A DNA stretch of 64,000 nt from Myotis daubentonii (Eukaryota > Chordata > Mammalia > Chiroptera > Vespertilionidae), in NCBI RefSeq assembly GCF_963259705.1, contig NC_081851.1, positions 17,148,145-17,212,144 of the forward strand. Direction: 5' to 3'. Of the stretch, positions 1 to 11,295 are shown in pieces. The notes beneath the pieces are model-generated. The model was given only the letters and a program-made list of their open reading frames with translations. It was not told the DNA's origin and did not search any database. A program made the translations under genes and the position numbers. Every line of letters starts with the position of its first letter. Positions within the stretch are counted from its first letter, which is position 1.

Positions 1-2016
1 TTTAGAAATCAACGCTGAGAAGTCTAGAATCCAGATTTGAAGACAGAAGATGTAGGCACTGAGTCCAGAAAATATAAAAACCCGAAGAGGACTTAGAAGC
101 AAGCCAAGACTAAGATCACCCGGTGGAGACATTAAAAAGTGTCATACCAGTTACACTTCCTCCTGATTACACATCTTCACCATGGCATTTGCCAACGACC
201 CTTTTCCTGGGATTGATTCCAGAGAGTAACTTGCTACGGAGATTGGGGTTCCAGAGTCAAGAATCCAAATTTGGCTTAAAAATCAAAGATCTAGATTCCA
301 TGTCCAGAGAAAATGAGAACCCAATGTGCCTTTAGAGTAAAAACAAGACCAGGAATAAGAGCTCTGACATGAGAGAGGTCAAGAGACAGAAACTGCACAC
401 AATGGCACCAAACTCATTAGCAATTGTGTTATTTCTCTGAAGCCAGAACAAGATGGACCAAGATTTGATGTCACCAGCCCGGACTCCACACCTCTCTCAC
501 TCAGCCTGGGACTCCACACCTCCCTCACTCAGCCTGGACTCCACACCTCTCTCTCTCTTCCTGGGAACATACCCTTCAGCTTCTCCAGAAGCTGAGCCTC
601 TGGAGATGGTGAACAGGACTTCAGGAGGCAGATACAAGGCACCACCACGCAGTCCTGCCGACAGCGCCTGCTCCAGAGTCCAGCAGGTGTCAAGGACCAT
701 GAAAATAAACTCACTCGTATTAGTTTTAAGTCATCTTAGTACTGAGTGATTCAGGAAGAAATCGTAAAAGTCTTGTGATTATTGTGATTTAAAAGAAATA
801 TACATTTTCTCTTCATCAACAGAGCTCCTAAAGCCCTTGGAGTTTCCCGTGATGACAGCAATAAAGTGTTCCTTGTTATGTTTGCGGGGGGGGGGGGGGA
901 GCCTATCTCAGGCTCCTCATAGTACATCTATTGAGCCAGAATCTAGGTATAAGGACAAAGAACCTGCACTTTAGCCAGCATTCCCAGCAGACTCTTCTGC
1001 ATAGGGAAGTTTGGGAACCATTGCTTTAAGGTGATTGAAATACGTATGACATTGTCCTTACACTACCTATGCAGCATTGAAACCCTTTAGGCCCTCCTTA
1101 ATTATACTGGAGTCACCTGTCAGTTAAACACAGCTGGTGTGGTAGCTCATAATTAGTCTACTGGGCTCTATAACTCTGCTCCCACCTGTCAATTAAAGGA
1201 GTAAAAATGTAAAACTATGTTCCCCTCCCTTTAACCATAACTGGACATTGTCGCTTCTCAGTAGCATCATTTTTTCCAGATTTAGAATTAAACACGAACG
1301 TTTTTCGATTTAGAATTAAACACTTTAGAAACACTTTCTTCTCAGTTTACTTGATTAATTAAAGGCAGCTTGAACATTGTTTACAACAGCTTTTCATTTT
1401 TTTCAGGCTGAAGTTTCAATCTGTTCTTCTTCAAGGTCCCTTACCATCTCACCAGCCTACGGTTCCAGCCTTCCCCACAGAAATCTCCTCTCTATTCTGG
1501 TTACACTGACCTGCTAACTGCATCCCAAGTACTTTTCCTGCATTTCTGCCTCTGTGACCTTACTAACGTCTTTCTTCCCATCCAGTGAGCTCTTCTATTT
1601 AAACACCAAGCATTCTTCACCTATCACGACCCCCACCTGAAAAAAAAAACAAAAAGCCTTTCTACTGGTAGTTTCAATATCCTGACTAGATGTGAACTCT
1701 GCCTCTTAAACTCCTCCTCCCAGGTGAATTGTTTCTATAAAGGCTCGTTTAATTCTTATTTCGTATTTAGCGCCTCGACCATTTTCTCTTCAGGTGCCTT
1801 GCCTCCAAAAGTGCTGTCCGATAAATTCCCATTGATCTCACCGTCACCTGCTTGGCAAGCAGGATACACTTGTCATTGAAACAATAAGCAGCTGATTAAT
1901 GGCCAGGCTGTCAGAGGAGAGCCCACTCCTCCACTGCATGAGGGTACTGCCCTCAGGTTCACGACCGCCCTGGACATCCTACAAACAGTGCTAAGTGTCA
2001 CTGATGACTTACTCAC
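1..2016 (-). other. LYG2 intron, left part of window
   Basis: No exon recognised. It holds a threefold tandem repeat of about 30 bp (481-556, unit ggactccacacctctctcac), a G tract near 884-899 and a degenerate MER5-like hAT remnant near 940-1026. The small open frames around 453-749 overlap the tandem repeat and resemble no protein family I know. Confidence 0.5.
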
Positions 2017-2059
2017 CAATGAGGGCAACGAGTCCCCCGAACAGGACAGAGGATAACAT
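2017..2059 (-). CDS. LYG2: LYG2 first coding exon (signal peptide), partial gene
   Basis: Minus-strand ATG at 2059-2057 encodes MLSSVLFGGLVALI and then the first base of a split codon before the donor G|GTGAGT (exon ends at 2017). The peptide is a hydrophobic secretion signal and matches the start of mammalian LYG2, a secreted goose-type lysozyme-like protein. The exon has 43 coding bases and ends in phase 1, exactly like coding exon 1 of LYG1 in this window. A splice acceptor (ctgtag) lies just upstream, so the exon starts at 2075 with 16 untranslated bases. No mature-protein exon is visible in 1-2016, so the rest must lie past the left edge. Identity rests on the short signal sequence plus synteny with LYG1 and TXNDC9. 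Confidence 0.8.
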
Positions 2060-2785
2060 GGTGGCGAATCTTACCCTACAGCACCTGTTATGATTTGAAA
2101 GAAAAACCTGGTTAATTTTAAAACTTGAAAGTTCCTCAAATAGAACTTCTTTGATTTTTTTAAAAGTTCAGAGTCATTGCTAATTCAATACCCTTTTTCC
2201 AGTTCCAAGACGTCATTCTCATAGACTCCGTGTTATGGTTCAGTGGATCACTCTTTTTCCTAAGCATCAACTCCCAACTCAACTTACTTCCATTTCACAT
2301 TGACATGAGTCTGTGAACATCTTAATTACATGTGACCCACACACACACTCCCATCTCATCTCCAGGCTTAGTCACACCGTAATTTTGTCCCCGTTCTGGT
2401 ATCTACTTAGAAAACAAGAGAAACCACTGAGAGAAGAATTAGAGATTATGACGCAGGTTTGCTGTGCTCCATTTCTTTCTCTATCGACTCTACTCTTAGT
2501 TTTATTCAAAAGGCAGCTGACTCGAGAAGGCTGGCACTGACCTGGTTTAGTGCCAGCCATCTTGGGTCAGCAGAGAAAATCTCCCCTCTCTGTTTGCCGT
2601 CTTCTGTATTCAACAGCAACCTGCACGTCAATCTTTTACAAAGCGGTGGCTTTTGTCCTGTAACATAGGCTTAACAATTCCAGAATCCATTCATCAGATC
2701 ACTGAGCAACTGGCGCCAATCTGAGTGGACTTCAGTGTGGCTCTACCACCGTGAGGAACTTCTCAACACCAGCATGTAGACTCAC

Positions 2786-2840
2786 CTGCCTCTTCCTACC
2801 TTCATTCCGTACCACTGATCACTGGAGGTGCTTTATATAT
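2786..2840 (-). promoter_or_regulatory. LYG2: Putative LYG2 core promoter: TATA box and leader exon
   Basis: On the minus strand a TATA box (atatataaag, TATAAA at 2837-2832) is followed 46 bases later by a strong splice donor, GGCAG|GTGAGT, with the exon ending at 2786. Transcription would start near 2805 and give a short untranslated exon that splices to the acceptor at 2076 in front of the LYG2 ATG. The same arrangement with almost the same spacing precedes LYG1. The start site itself is inferred. Confidence 0.5.
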
Positions 2841-4188
2841 GGTTTAAAGCCCTCTCTTTAAACCACTGACCTCATTAAACCTGATTATAATAGTCCTTTG
2901 GACTTAGGTGACCCTTTTAATAAAAGGATTTCAAAGCTTTTATTAACCACTATTACTTAAATAATCTAAAGAACCCCCAGGTTGTACTGGAAACATATAT
3001 TTGGTGGATTGTTTCTGGGTACCTAAAATTGTGCTAAGCTAGCAACGTCTAAATTTGAGAACAAGAAACAGATAATTAGCCTAAAAAAGATAATTAAACA
3101 GGAAGTGCTAGCAACTCTCATTCCTGGATTGGTTTTTACTGGAAATGCTCAGCCTCCTGCTCTTCATTCCATCATCATACGATCCCCACACCAATATATC
3201 ACATAATCTCCATATGTGAACTTGGCCCCTTGCCCCAATTTTACCTCCAACAAAGAGATCCAAGAGTGGCTAGCTCTTGGGAGATCAATACAAAGTCAGG
3301 AAGTAGCCTCATTCCCAAACTCTGAGGAAGTGGGGAAACAGTATTTGGCCAGGGATGAAAATTTCTTCGAGGGTGGAGTGTCTTTCTTCGCGCTATGTCC
3401 AAAGAAGGAGCCGAAGCACACTGTGCAGCCCAGGGACAGGAAATGCACGGAACGTTCTTGAAATAGGCAGAGCACATTTCCCATCGGGGAGGAAGGAGAG
3501 GGACCTGGGTCCTTCCACAAGCTGAGACATTTCTGAGACGACACGGTCCTCCCACACATCCACCAAGGGAAGAGAGGTCTGAGGGAGACTGTGCAGGAGA
3601 CTGAGCGGGGGAAATGAAGACCCTGAGTCAAACAGCTTTCCGGGCTCCCTGGCAAAGAGTCAACCACCTCTCCGAGGAGAACATACCCTCACGAAGCGGC
3701 TCTCGGAACTGCCTCTCTGCATTTCCTCCTGCCCTCCTGCCTTTCTCTCTGTAGAACAGATGGCCCTTTAATAAAGGGTTTTGCACGAGTCCAGCTGCTC
3801 CAAGGTAGCGCTCAGGAACACATGCGCTTTCACCAGTGACAATGGCAACATCATATTGATGCTGTGCCCATGGCCCACCCCAGTCCAGGGTGAATTGGGC
3901 CACGTGTATGGGGCTCCCAGGACAATGAGAAAGGGAGAAGAAAAAGTGGAGGAAGAATTAATTAGGAAAATACTAGGCAGGGGCTGAGCTGTCCCTAGGT
4001 GCCCCTAGAGAATAAAAGTAATAAAAGTACATTGAAAGTATTGAGTGTGAAGATACTGTATTCCTCTGCTGTTCTCGGGCAGTGGGGTTATCTGAACGTT
4101 CTTCTTTTTTTTTTTTTTAAATATATTTTATTGATTTTTTTCCAGAGAGGAAGGGAGAGGGATAGAGAGTTAGAAATATCGATGAGAC

Positions 4189-4253
4189 AAGGGGGGGGGG
4201 GGAGGAGACATATGTAATACTCTTTGTAATACTTTAAGCAATAAAAAAAAAAT

Positions 4254-4256
<3 letters not shown>
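4189..4256 (+). mobile_element. Ultrashort L1 3' tail inside a Ves SINE
   Basis: The stretch gggggaggagacatatgtaa...tttaagcaataaaaaaaaa equals the last ~60 bases of the bat L1 at 16015-16075. It splits a minus-strand Ves, flanked by 'atcgatgaga' and 'atcaatgaga', a likely target duplication. Its A-tail has expanded into (GAAA)n. Confidence 0.75.

Positions 4257-4329
<73 letters not shown>
4257..4329 (+). repeat. (GAAA)n microsatellite
   Basis: About 18 GAAA units grown from the A-tail of the L1 fragment within the Ves. Long open frames rich in Phe/Ser/Leu on the minus strand come from this tract. Confidence 0.95.
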
Positions 4330-4330
<1 letters not shown>

Positions 4331-4619
4331 CAATGAGAGAGAAACATCGATCAGCTGCCTCCTGCACACCCCCTACTGGGGATGTGCCCACAACCAAGGT
4401 ACATGCCCTTGACCAGAATCGAACCTGGGACCTTTCAGTCCACAGGCCGACGCTCTATCCACTGAGCCAAACTGGTTATGGCTGAACGTTCTTTTGGTAT
4501 AAAAGTCTTACTGTCCAGGCCCTCTGCCACTTAAATAATTGAATAATTGTTTTCAAACTGATGTAGATAATTAAGCTTTGCCCAAATTGTGAGAATACAC
4601 ACATTCCTATGGACATTAT

Positions 4620-4775
4620 ATTATTTCATCCTCCAACAAGCCTGTGAGGTAGCCATTATCCCTTATTTCAGAGACGAGGAAACGGAGACTCAGAGAAGTT
4701 CAGTAACTTGCCAAAGATGGCACTATCAGGACATGGCCAATCCGGACTTGAACCCAGGTCCGTAAGATCCCCCAA
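4620..4775 (-). repeat. MIR SINE remnant
   Basis: Reverse MIR core: 'acgaggaaacggagactcag', 'agaagttcagtaacttgcca', 'cggacttgaacccaggtccg'. Confidence 0.8.
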
Positions 4776-5659
4776 TCCATGCCCCTTCACTATATCCAAT
4801 ATACCAGCAGTTTGGACCAATGACTGCAGAGTAATTATTGCAACAGGTTCAAATCCATCCATTGTCACACAAAGCATTGACTGCTGTCTGAATAATTTCA
4901 GTCACACAGACTTCCCAGTCATTCCAGGATTTGTAGGAGCTGTTGTGATTTTTAAACACAAATGAATGTGAGCCAACTGGGCCCACAGTGGCTTTTTGTC
5001 CCTTTATATCTTTTCCACCAATAATAATGGTAGCTCACATGCTACAGTAGCTCACCAGGTACAGTCGGCCTGGTGGGACAGTGGTAACAGCCTGCGTCTG
5101 AACCCTGGTGTGTTGCACTCTAAAGCCTAACTCTCACCTACAATCTACTGACCCAGTGGATGGCTAAGTGTGGGCACTATCACATCAGCATCTCAGAAAT
5201 TTGTTTACATCTATAAGGCATTTACTGAATGATTCTGTCTCCCCCCAGGAATGCCAAGAGTGACTATGCATGTGAGCTTATTGATGTTACCAGGAGGGTC
5301 TTGAGGGGACCTTGTCACCTGCTATAATCTCCATCAGTCCCCCAAGTTCCCCAAATAAAAATACAGTCCACATGCCAGAGATATGCTTGCTATCCACATG
5401 AAATTCTATGACCAGTCCTCTGTGCCTCCTGCCCCCTCCAATCAGCTGTCTGCCTCTAAGTCTTTTTAATATAGCAATTGTCTGGTAGCCTCTGGTGAGT
5501 CATAATCCTTTTGTGATCCCTGGCCTTCGTGGTGAGGACCCCATCATCCCTGACAACTAAAGAGCCTCAGCCAGAGAACTTCAGCCAAGATGTATGCAGC
5601 TTCCACAAACACAACATGTCTGGGTCAGTCTCACCAAAACAGGTGTGGCAGGAAGAACC

Positions 5660-5830
5660 TGGCCTGGAAGTCTGGAGACCCAGCGTGCAGTCTCAGCTCT
5701 GCCACCGCCCAGCTGAGGGACCCTGGGCAGGTCAGCAGGCTGGGCCTCACTTCTCCATCCGTAGAATTAAAAAGCTGGAGAGAGCAGACCACCTCTAAGG
5801 TCTCCTCTGGCTCCAACAATCTACTGAGGA
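5660..5830 (+). repeat. MIR SINE remnant
   Basis: 'ctgccaccgcccagctgagg' and 'ctgggcctcacttctccatc' match the MIR core. Confidence 0.65.
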
Positions 5831-6119
5831 GTCAAGCGTGTCCTGGGCCCGACGAGGGAATAAATATGGGAAGTAGAACAGAGGGGCTTGAGTACAGATT
5901 GAGTCTGCATTACAATTTTTACTGTTTTTTTCATGGAAACTCGGATTGCATTTTACTTCTCATCAAAATCACAAATGCTGTGCAAGTCATCCTGTAAATT
6001 TCCCTATGATTTCCCTCTCTTGCAGGTGGCAAATAGTAGAAGACCTGGCATTTAAGTTGGAGACTTTGGTTATCAATCATTTTAATACTGTCAACAACAA
6101 TAAGAAAGAGGTGTTGTTT

Positions 6120-6316
6120 GCCTGGCCGGTGTGGCTTAGTGGTTTAGCCTCGACCTATGAACCAGGAGGTCATGGTTTGATTCCCAGTCAGGGCACATGC
6201 CCAGGCTGCGGACATGATCCCGAGGAGGCAGCCAATCAATAATTCTCTCATCATTGATGTTTCTATCTCTCTCCCTCTCCCTTCCTCTCTGAAACCAGTA
6301 AAACTATTTTTTTTAA
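6120..6316 (+). mobile_element. Ves SINE
   Basis: tRNA-related head 'gcctggccggtgtggcttag' with A/B-box remnants ('ggtttgattcccagtcaggg'). Flanked by identical 18-bp copies AAGAAAGAGGTGTTGTTT (6102-6119, 6317-6334), a clean recent insertion. Confidence 0.93.
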
Positions 6317-6529
6317 AAGAAAGAGGTGTTGTTTCCTTGCTTGTTCGTCTCAGACATAGTTACAGGCTGGGTGAGTCATGGAAGATATGAGCATTGCCAA
6401 TAAAAAATGTTTAACTTGGCATGTGTCAAGGGTAGCCTCAGAATTTCCCCACATAATGTAAATGGCAGAAAATATAATAAATTGCAAGTCAAGATTCCTT
6501 TTACATCATAATTGTCAGGAGACTCTCAG

Positions 6530-6800
6530 ATCCAGGCTCTGGTTTCTGTTCTCATAGTTTGGGCTGAGCGTGGTCACACAGTCTAGGGGAGTCATTATTG
6601 TGCTGCGCTGCCTGTCACCGAACATCTCAGTGACAGACAGTTCATTTAATCTCTCTGAGCCTTGGTTTGCCTCATCTGTAAGACGGACATGATTATGATG
6701 CCCGTGACTTTGTTTTGACGATAAAGATAAATTATATGTGTAAAGGTGTATTATAAACTGCAAAGCCTCATACAGATGCCAGTTATTACTATAATGGGGT
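6530..6800 (+). repeat. MIR SINE remnant
   Basis: 'aatctctctgagccttggtt' and 'gcctcatctgtaagacggac' match MIR, continuing to an A/T-rich end. Confidence 0.75.
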
Positions 6801-7140
6801 TGCACTCGGGACCTGATGGCTTAGAGTCTTGCTGATTTATCTGCTTGTTTACTTATCCATGGGGCTCCAGGAAAAACAGTGAAGAGTTGACTGATAGGAC
6901 AGGAAGTAACAAGTGAAGGCTCACTCCAGGCGGAAGGAGTGTGGCAGGACGAGAAGGGCTGTTGCTGGGACTCTGCAGCCTGCCTGGTGGGGTGAGAAAA
7001 GGGGCAACAACAGAATTAGCCACACGCAGCCCAAGCATCTCCTCACCACTTAGAAACCCAGAGAGTTAGGGAGCTGCTGAAGAATACATGGCCAGGCACT
7101 TTGGTAACAATGGCTAAGGGGAGGCAAAAGGGGAGCCCTT

Positions 7141-7289
7141 GCCCTAGCTGGTTTGGCTCGGTGGATAGAGTGTCAGCCTGAGAACTGAAAGGTCCCAGGT
7201 TTTATTCCGGTCAAGGGCACATGCCAGGGTTGCCGGCTTGGTCCCCAGTAAGGGGCGTGCAGGAGGCAGCTGATCCATGATTCTGTCTC

Positions 7290-7349
<60 letters not shown>

Positions 7350-7391
7350 TCCCTTCCTCTCTGAAATCAATAAAAATATTAAAAAAAAAAA
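7141..7391 (+). mobile_element. Ves SINE with expanded (TC)n
   Basis: Head 'gccctagctggtttggctcg', tail 'gaaatcaataaaaatatt'. The pyrimidine stretch has grown to (TC)n at 7293-7345, longer than in most copies. Confidence 0.92.
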
Positions 7392-8031
7392 GCGGGGTGG
7401 AAGCCCTTCCACAAAATTTCACTAGAAAGTTTATTTCACCTCAAGATATTCCAATGCCTGGCTTGAACTGCTGAGTGCTTGTCTCATCTTGGGTTTAGTC
7501 TATTATCTGGTGGGCGAATGCCAGAGCCTGCTGATGACTCCTCATACAGTGACGACACTGGTCTTCCAGTGTCAAATATTTAACCAACATGTCAGAAAAA
7601 GAAGGTATACAAATGGCTGGAAAGCTCATGAAAAGGTGCTGAGCATAATTAGACATAAGGGAAATACAAATTAAAACCACAACAGCATAGCACATCACAC
7701 TCTCTAAGAAGGCTAAAATCAAAGCCTGGCTATATCAGATGTTGGTGAGAATATGAAGCAAATGGAACTTTCACATGTTCCTGGTTGCACTGTGAAATGG
7801 TATCATTGCTTTGGAGAACTGTTTAGCAGTTTCTTATCAAAGTAAACATGCAGCTATCCTGTGACCTAAAAATTCTATTCCTGGGTATTTATCCAAGAGA
7901 AATGGGGAAAAAAAGTATTTCCCAAAAGACTTGCACAAGAATGTTTATAGTAACTCAATTTATTCATAATGCCTGATATTGAAAACACTCCAAACACTCA
8001 TCAGCAGAGGAATGTGATAACAATTGTGGTA

Positions 8032-9070
8032 TCCTAACTAATAAAAGAGAAACATGGTAATTAGCTGTACCTCTGCTACCCTTCCCATTGGCTAATCAGG
8101 GCGATATGCAAATTAACTGCCAGCCAAGATGGCGGCTGGAAGCCAGGCAGCTTGAAGCGAACATGAGACTTGCTTGCTTCAGTGACGGAAGACTCCAACC
8201 TTCCCCGCCTGCCGCTGCCAGCCTCTGAGCTTGCAGTTTGAAACATTGTTACAAATATAGAAGCTAAACAAAACCCCAGAAACCTGCTTTCAGCCAGCCA
8301 GGATCTCAGAGCTGGAGTTGAAACAGTGTTTCGATTATAGAACCCAAACAAACCAGATACCTGCTTTCAGCAGCCGAGGCCTCAGAGCTGGAGCCAAGCC
8401 TCAGAGCTAAAGCTGGCCCAGAATAAATTTAAAAAAAGAAAAAAAGGAGCGGTTGGGAGCTTCAGTCACCCGCCAGCCTGAAAACAGCCCTCAGCCCCTC
8501 ACCCAGACTGGCCAGGAACCCCAGTGGGGACCCCCACCCTGAAGGGGGTGTGACCAGCTGCAAACAGCCATCAGCCCCTCACCCAGGCTGGCCAGGCACC
8601 CCAGTGGGGACCCCCACCCTGATCCAGGACACCCTTCAGGGCAAACCAGCCAGCCCCCACCCGTGCACCAGGCCTCTAACCTATATAGTAAAAGGGTAAT
8701 ATGCCTCCCAGCACCGGGATCAGCGGAGACGCGAGGCCTCCCGGCACCGGGATCAGCAGGACAGGGGGCAGTGCCCAAACCCCCTGATCGCCCTGCGGCT
8801 CTGTGTGTGACAGGGGGCGGGGCCACAACCTCCCTATCCACCCTGCTCTGTTCGTGACAGGGGAAGGCACCCCAACTCCCCAATCGGCCCTGCTCTGAGC
8901 CCGACCAGGGGCTGCACCTAGGGATTGGGCCTGCCCTCTGCCACCCGGGAGCAGGCCTAAGCCAGCAGGTCGTTATCTCCCGAGGGGTCCCAGACTGCGA
9001 GAGGGCACAGGCCAGGCTGAGGGACCTCTTCTCCCCCAAGTGCACAAATTTTTGTGCACCGGGCCTCTAG
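8032..9070 (+). mobile_element. Non-autonomous Helitron (HeliBat type), copy 1 of tandem
   Basis: Starts TCCTAACTAATAAAAG and ends with the hairpin gtgcacaaatttttgtgcac and ...CCTCTAG. No transposase is encoded. It contains an internal duplication of about 90 bp (about 8470-8560 and 8562-8650). The 184-aa minus-strand open frame here is element sequence, not a gene. Confidence 0.85.
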
Positions 9071-10204
9071 TCCTATCTAATAAAAGAGAAAAATGGTAAT
9101 TGGCGTACGACGATACCCTTTTCATTGGCTAATCAGGGCTATATGCAAATTAACTGCCAACTATGATTGGCAGTTAACTGCCAACTATGATTGGCAGTTA
9201 ACTGCCAACAAGATGGCGGTTAATTTGCATATGTAGGCACAATGCAGGGAGGCGAAAGGGAAAGCAGGAAGAAGCCCCCTGCCACTGACAGTGATCGGAA
9301 ACCCAGGGGGGAGCTAAGAGCTGGGGGGCAGGGCAAAGGCGGCCCTGGGGCCGCCTTTGCCCTGCCCCCCAGCCATGATTGGAGAATCAGGCGCCTTTGC
9401 CGCCCTGGCCAGTGATAGCAGGAAGTAGGGGTGGAGCCAGCGATGGGAGCTGGGCACGGTCGAAGCTGGCAGTCCCAGGAGCTAGGGGTCCCTTGCCTGG
9501 GCCTAAAGCGGAGCCCATGATCGCGGGGCCGCTGCAGCTGCGGGTCCCCGCTGCCCGGGCCGGATGCCTAGGCCAGAGGCGTTAGGCCTGGGCAGGGGCG
9601 GAGCCTGCAATCCCGCGGAGCTGGGGGTCCCCTGCCCAGGCCTGACACCTCTGCTGGAGGCCTCAGGCCTGGTGAAGGGGCCGATCCGGTGATTGGTGAT
9701 CGGAGGGTGATGAGGGTCAACTCCTCTGGCCGAGGCATCAGGCCTGGGCGGGGTCGGAGCCGGGGATTAGGGGGATATGATGGTCCCCTTGCCCAGGCCT
9801 GAAGCCTGGGTCAGAGGCGTCAGGCTTGGGCGGAGGGTGGAGCAAGCGATCAGAGGGAGATGGGGGTCCCCTGCCCAGGCATGATTCCTGGGCCGGAGGC
9901 CTCAGGCCTGGGCGGGGGCCAGAGCCAGTGATCAGGGGGAGATGGGGGTCCCCTGTCCAAGCCTGACACCTCTGGCGGAGGCGTCAGGCCTGGGCAAGGG
10001 GCCAATCAGGCGATTGGAGGGTGATGGGGGTCTACGCCTCTGGCCGAGGCATCAGGCCTGGGCAAGGGGCCGATCCTGCGATTGGAGGGTGATGGGGGTC
10101 AACGCCTGAGGGCTCCCAGTATGTGAGAGGGGGCAGGCTGGGCGGAGGGACACTCCCCTCCCCACACACACCCAGTGCACGAATTTCGTGCACCAGGACC
10201 CTAG
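9071..10204 (+). mobile_element. Non-autonomous Helitron, copy 2 of tandem
   Basis: Begins TCCTATCTAATAAAAGAG directly after the CTAG of copy 1. It ends with the hairpin gtgcacgaatttcgtgcac and ...CCCTAG at 10201-10204. The interior has repeated 'gccaactatgattggcagtt' units (9155-9215), a perfect 24-bp hairpin (9321-9372) and about five GC-rich units of about 110 bp (9570-10110). Confidence 0.87.
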
Positions 10205-10876
10205 TATATATATAAAAGCCTAAGCAACTGAACAACAAGTTGACAGGTCACTATGATGTGCACTGACCCCCAGGGGGCAGATGCTCAACACGGGAGCTGC
10301 TCCCTGGTGATGAGTGTGCTCCCGCAATGGGAGTGCCGCTCAGCTGACTGACCCATCCCTGAAGCCCAGCCCACCAGCCTGGCAGCAGCCACTCACTCCC
10401 TCAGTGGTCCTGCAGGTCCAATCTCCGGAGAACAGGCCAGGCACCAATGGACCGGCACTGCCAGCAGGATCTTGACAGCACTGCTGGCCTCCTGGAAGTC
10501 GGCCTCAGCACTGCTGCCGCTTCCCCTCTTTAGACACTCCACAAGGAAGAAATGATATAAAAGCAGCCACCAGGCACCAGGAGGCTCCCTATAACCTGCA
10601 CAAACATCAGTGGGATGGATCCAGATCCCCTGCTGGCACGGGTGTCCCACCACCTGCCCGGAGGGCCCATCGCATCCCAGCCACCCCCCTTGGGATGGGC
10701 ACCAGACGCAGGGCTCACGCTGGTGAGCACCATTGCAGTGGTGGAAGCCCACAGCAGGCACAGCAAGGCCAGGATAAGCAGGAGCAGCAGGCATCATTGG
10801 ACTGTGGGTTTCAAGATCCCTGAAGGCCACCCTGAGGGACTCCACCTGTGCATGAATTCCTGCACCAGGACTCTAG
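10205..10876 (+). mobile_element. Non-autonomous Helitron, copy 3 of tandem, possible captured sequence
   Basis: Follows copy 2 with no gap: tatatatataaaagcc then the HeliBat-like 'gtcactatgatgtgcactgac'. The 3' end has the gtgcatgaattcctgcac hairpin and ACTCTAG at 10873-10876. The interior differs from the other Helitrons here and includes a 150-codon open frame on the minus strand (10845-10393), possibly captured host sequence; no family recognised. A (GAAA)n tract follows. Confidence 0.75.
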
Positions 10877-10878
10877 GA

Positions 10879-10898
10879 AAGAAGAAGGAAAGAAAGAA

Positions 10899-10970
<72 letters not shown>

Positions 10971-10972
10971 GA
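10879..10972 (+). repeat. (GAAA)n microsatellite after Helitron copy 3
   Basis: About 22 units of GAAA. Explains the long Lys/Glu/Arg frame on plus and the Phe/Leu/Ser frame on minus. Confidence 0.95.
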
Positions 10973-11100
10973 AATAGAGAGAGAAAGAAAGAGCAGAAGC
11001 ACTTCAAAAGAAAAATATAGAGTAGGTTTCATCAAAAACAGAACTATTAGCAGAGACTAAATACATTTAAATTAACTTAATTTTTAAAATTTAAGGAAAA

Positions 11101-11295
11101 GCCCCAGCCAGATAGAGCTCAATGGATAGAGTATTGGCCCTCAGACTGAAGGGACCTGGGTTCGATTCCAGTCAAGGGCATGTACCTGGGTCGCAGGCTC
11201 CATCCCGGCCCCGGTCAGGGCACGTGTAGGAGGCAACCAATCGATGTGTCTCTCTCACATCAATGTTTCTCTCTGTCTCTCCCTCTCCCTTCCAT
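11101..11295 (+). mobile_element. Ves SINE, truncated 3' end
   Basis: 'tggatagagtattggccctc' through 'cctctcccttccattctgg'. The usual A-rich tail is missing and the sequence runs into a 27-bp match to Helitron sequence. Confidence 0.85.

Larger units (their letters stand above)
4104..4481 (-). mobile_element. Ves SINE carrying an L1 tail and (GAAA)n
   Basis: Reverse Ves with flanking CTGAACGTTCTT at 4092-4103 and 4482-4493. The body is interrupted at 4189-4329 by an L1 tail and its expanded (GAAA)n tract. Confidence 0.9.
2841..8031. other. LYG2-LYG1 intergenic, left part
   Basis: Besides the Ves and MIR copies listed, I see no exon. 3200-4000 and 4800-5600 look like unique non-coding sequence; the short open frames there have no recognisable family. 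Confidence 0.5.

Noticed and set aside
453..749. 98-codon open frame in LYG2 intron as a possible exon
   Set aside because: Overlaps a short tandem repeat, has no splice context consistent with LYG2 and no lysozyme motif.
4088..4397. Phe/Leu/Ser-repeat open frames
   Set aside because: Translation of (GAAA)n in a SINE; no gene.
6120..6316. tRNA-like box sequences at Ves heads
   Set aside because: They are SINE heads derived from tRNA, lacking a complete cloverleaf; not tRNA genes. The same applies to all Ves copies.
8491..9045. 184-codon minus-strand open frame rich in Gly, Ser and Cys
   Set aside because: Falls inside a non-autonomous Helitron with an internal tandem duplication; repeated peptide mirrors the DNA repeat.
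10811..11060. Lys/Glu-repeat and Phe/Ser-repeat open frames
   Set aside because: Translation of a (GAAA)n microsatellite on either strand.
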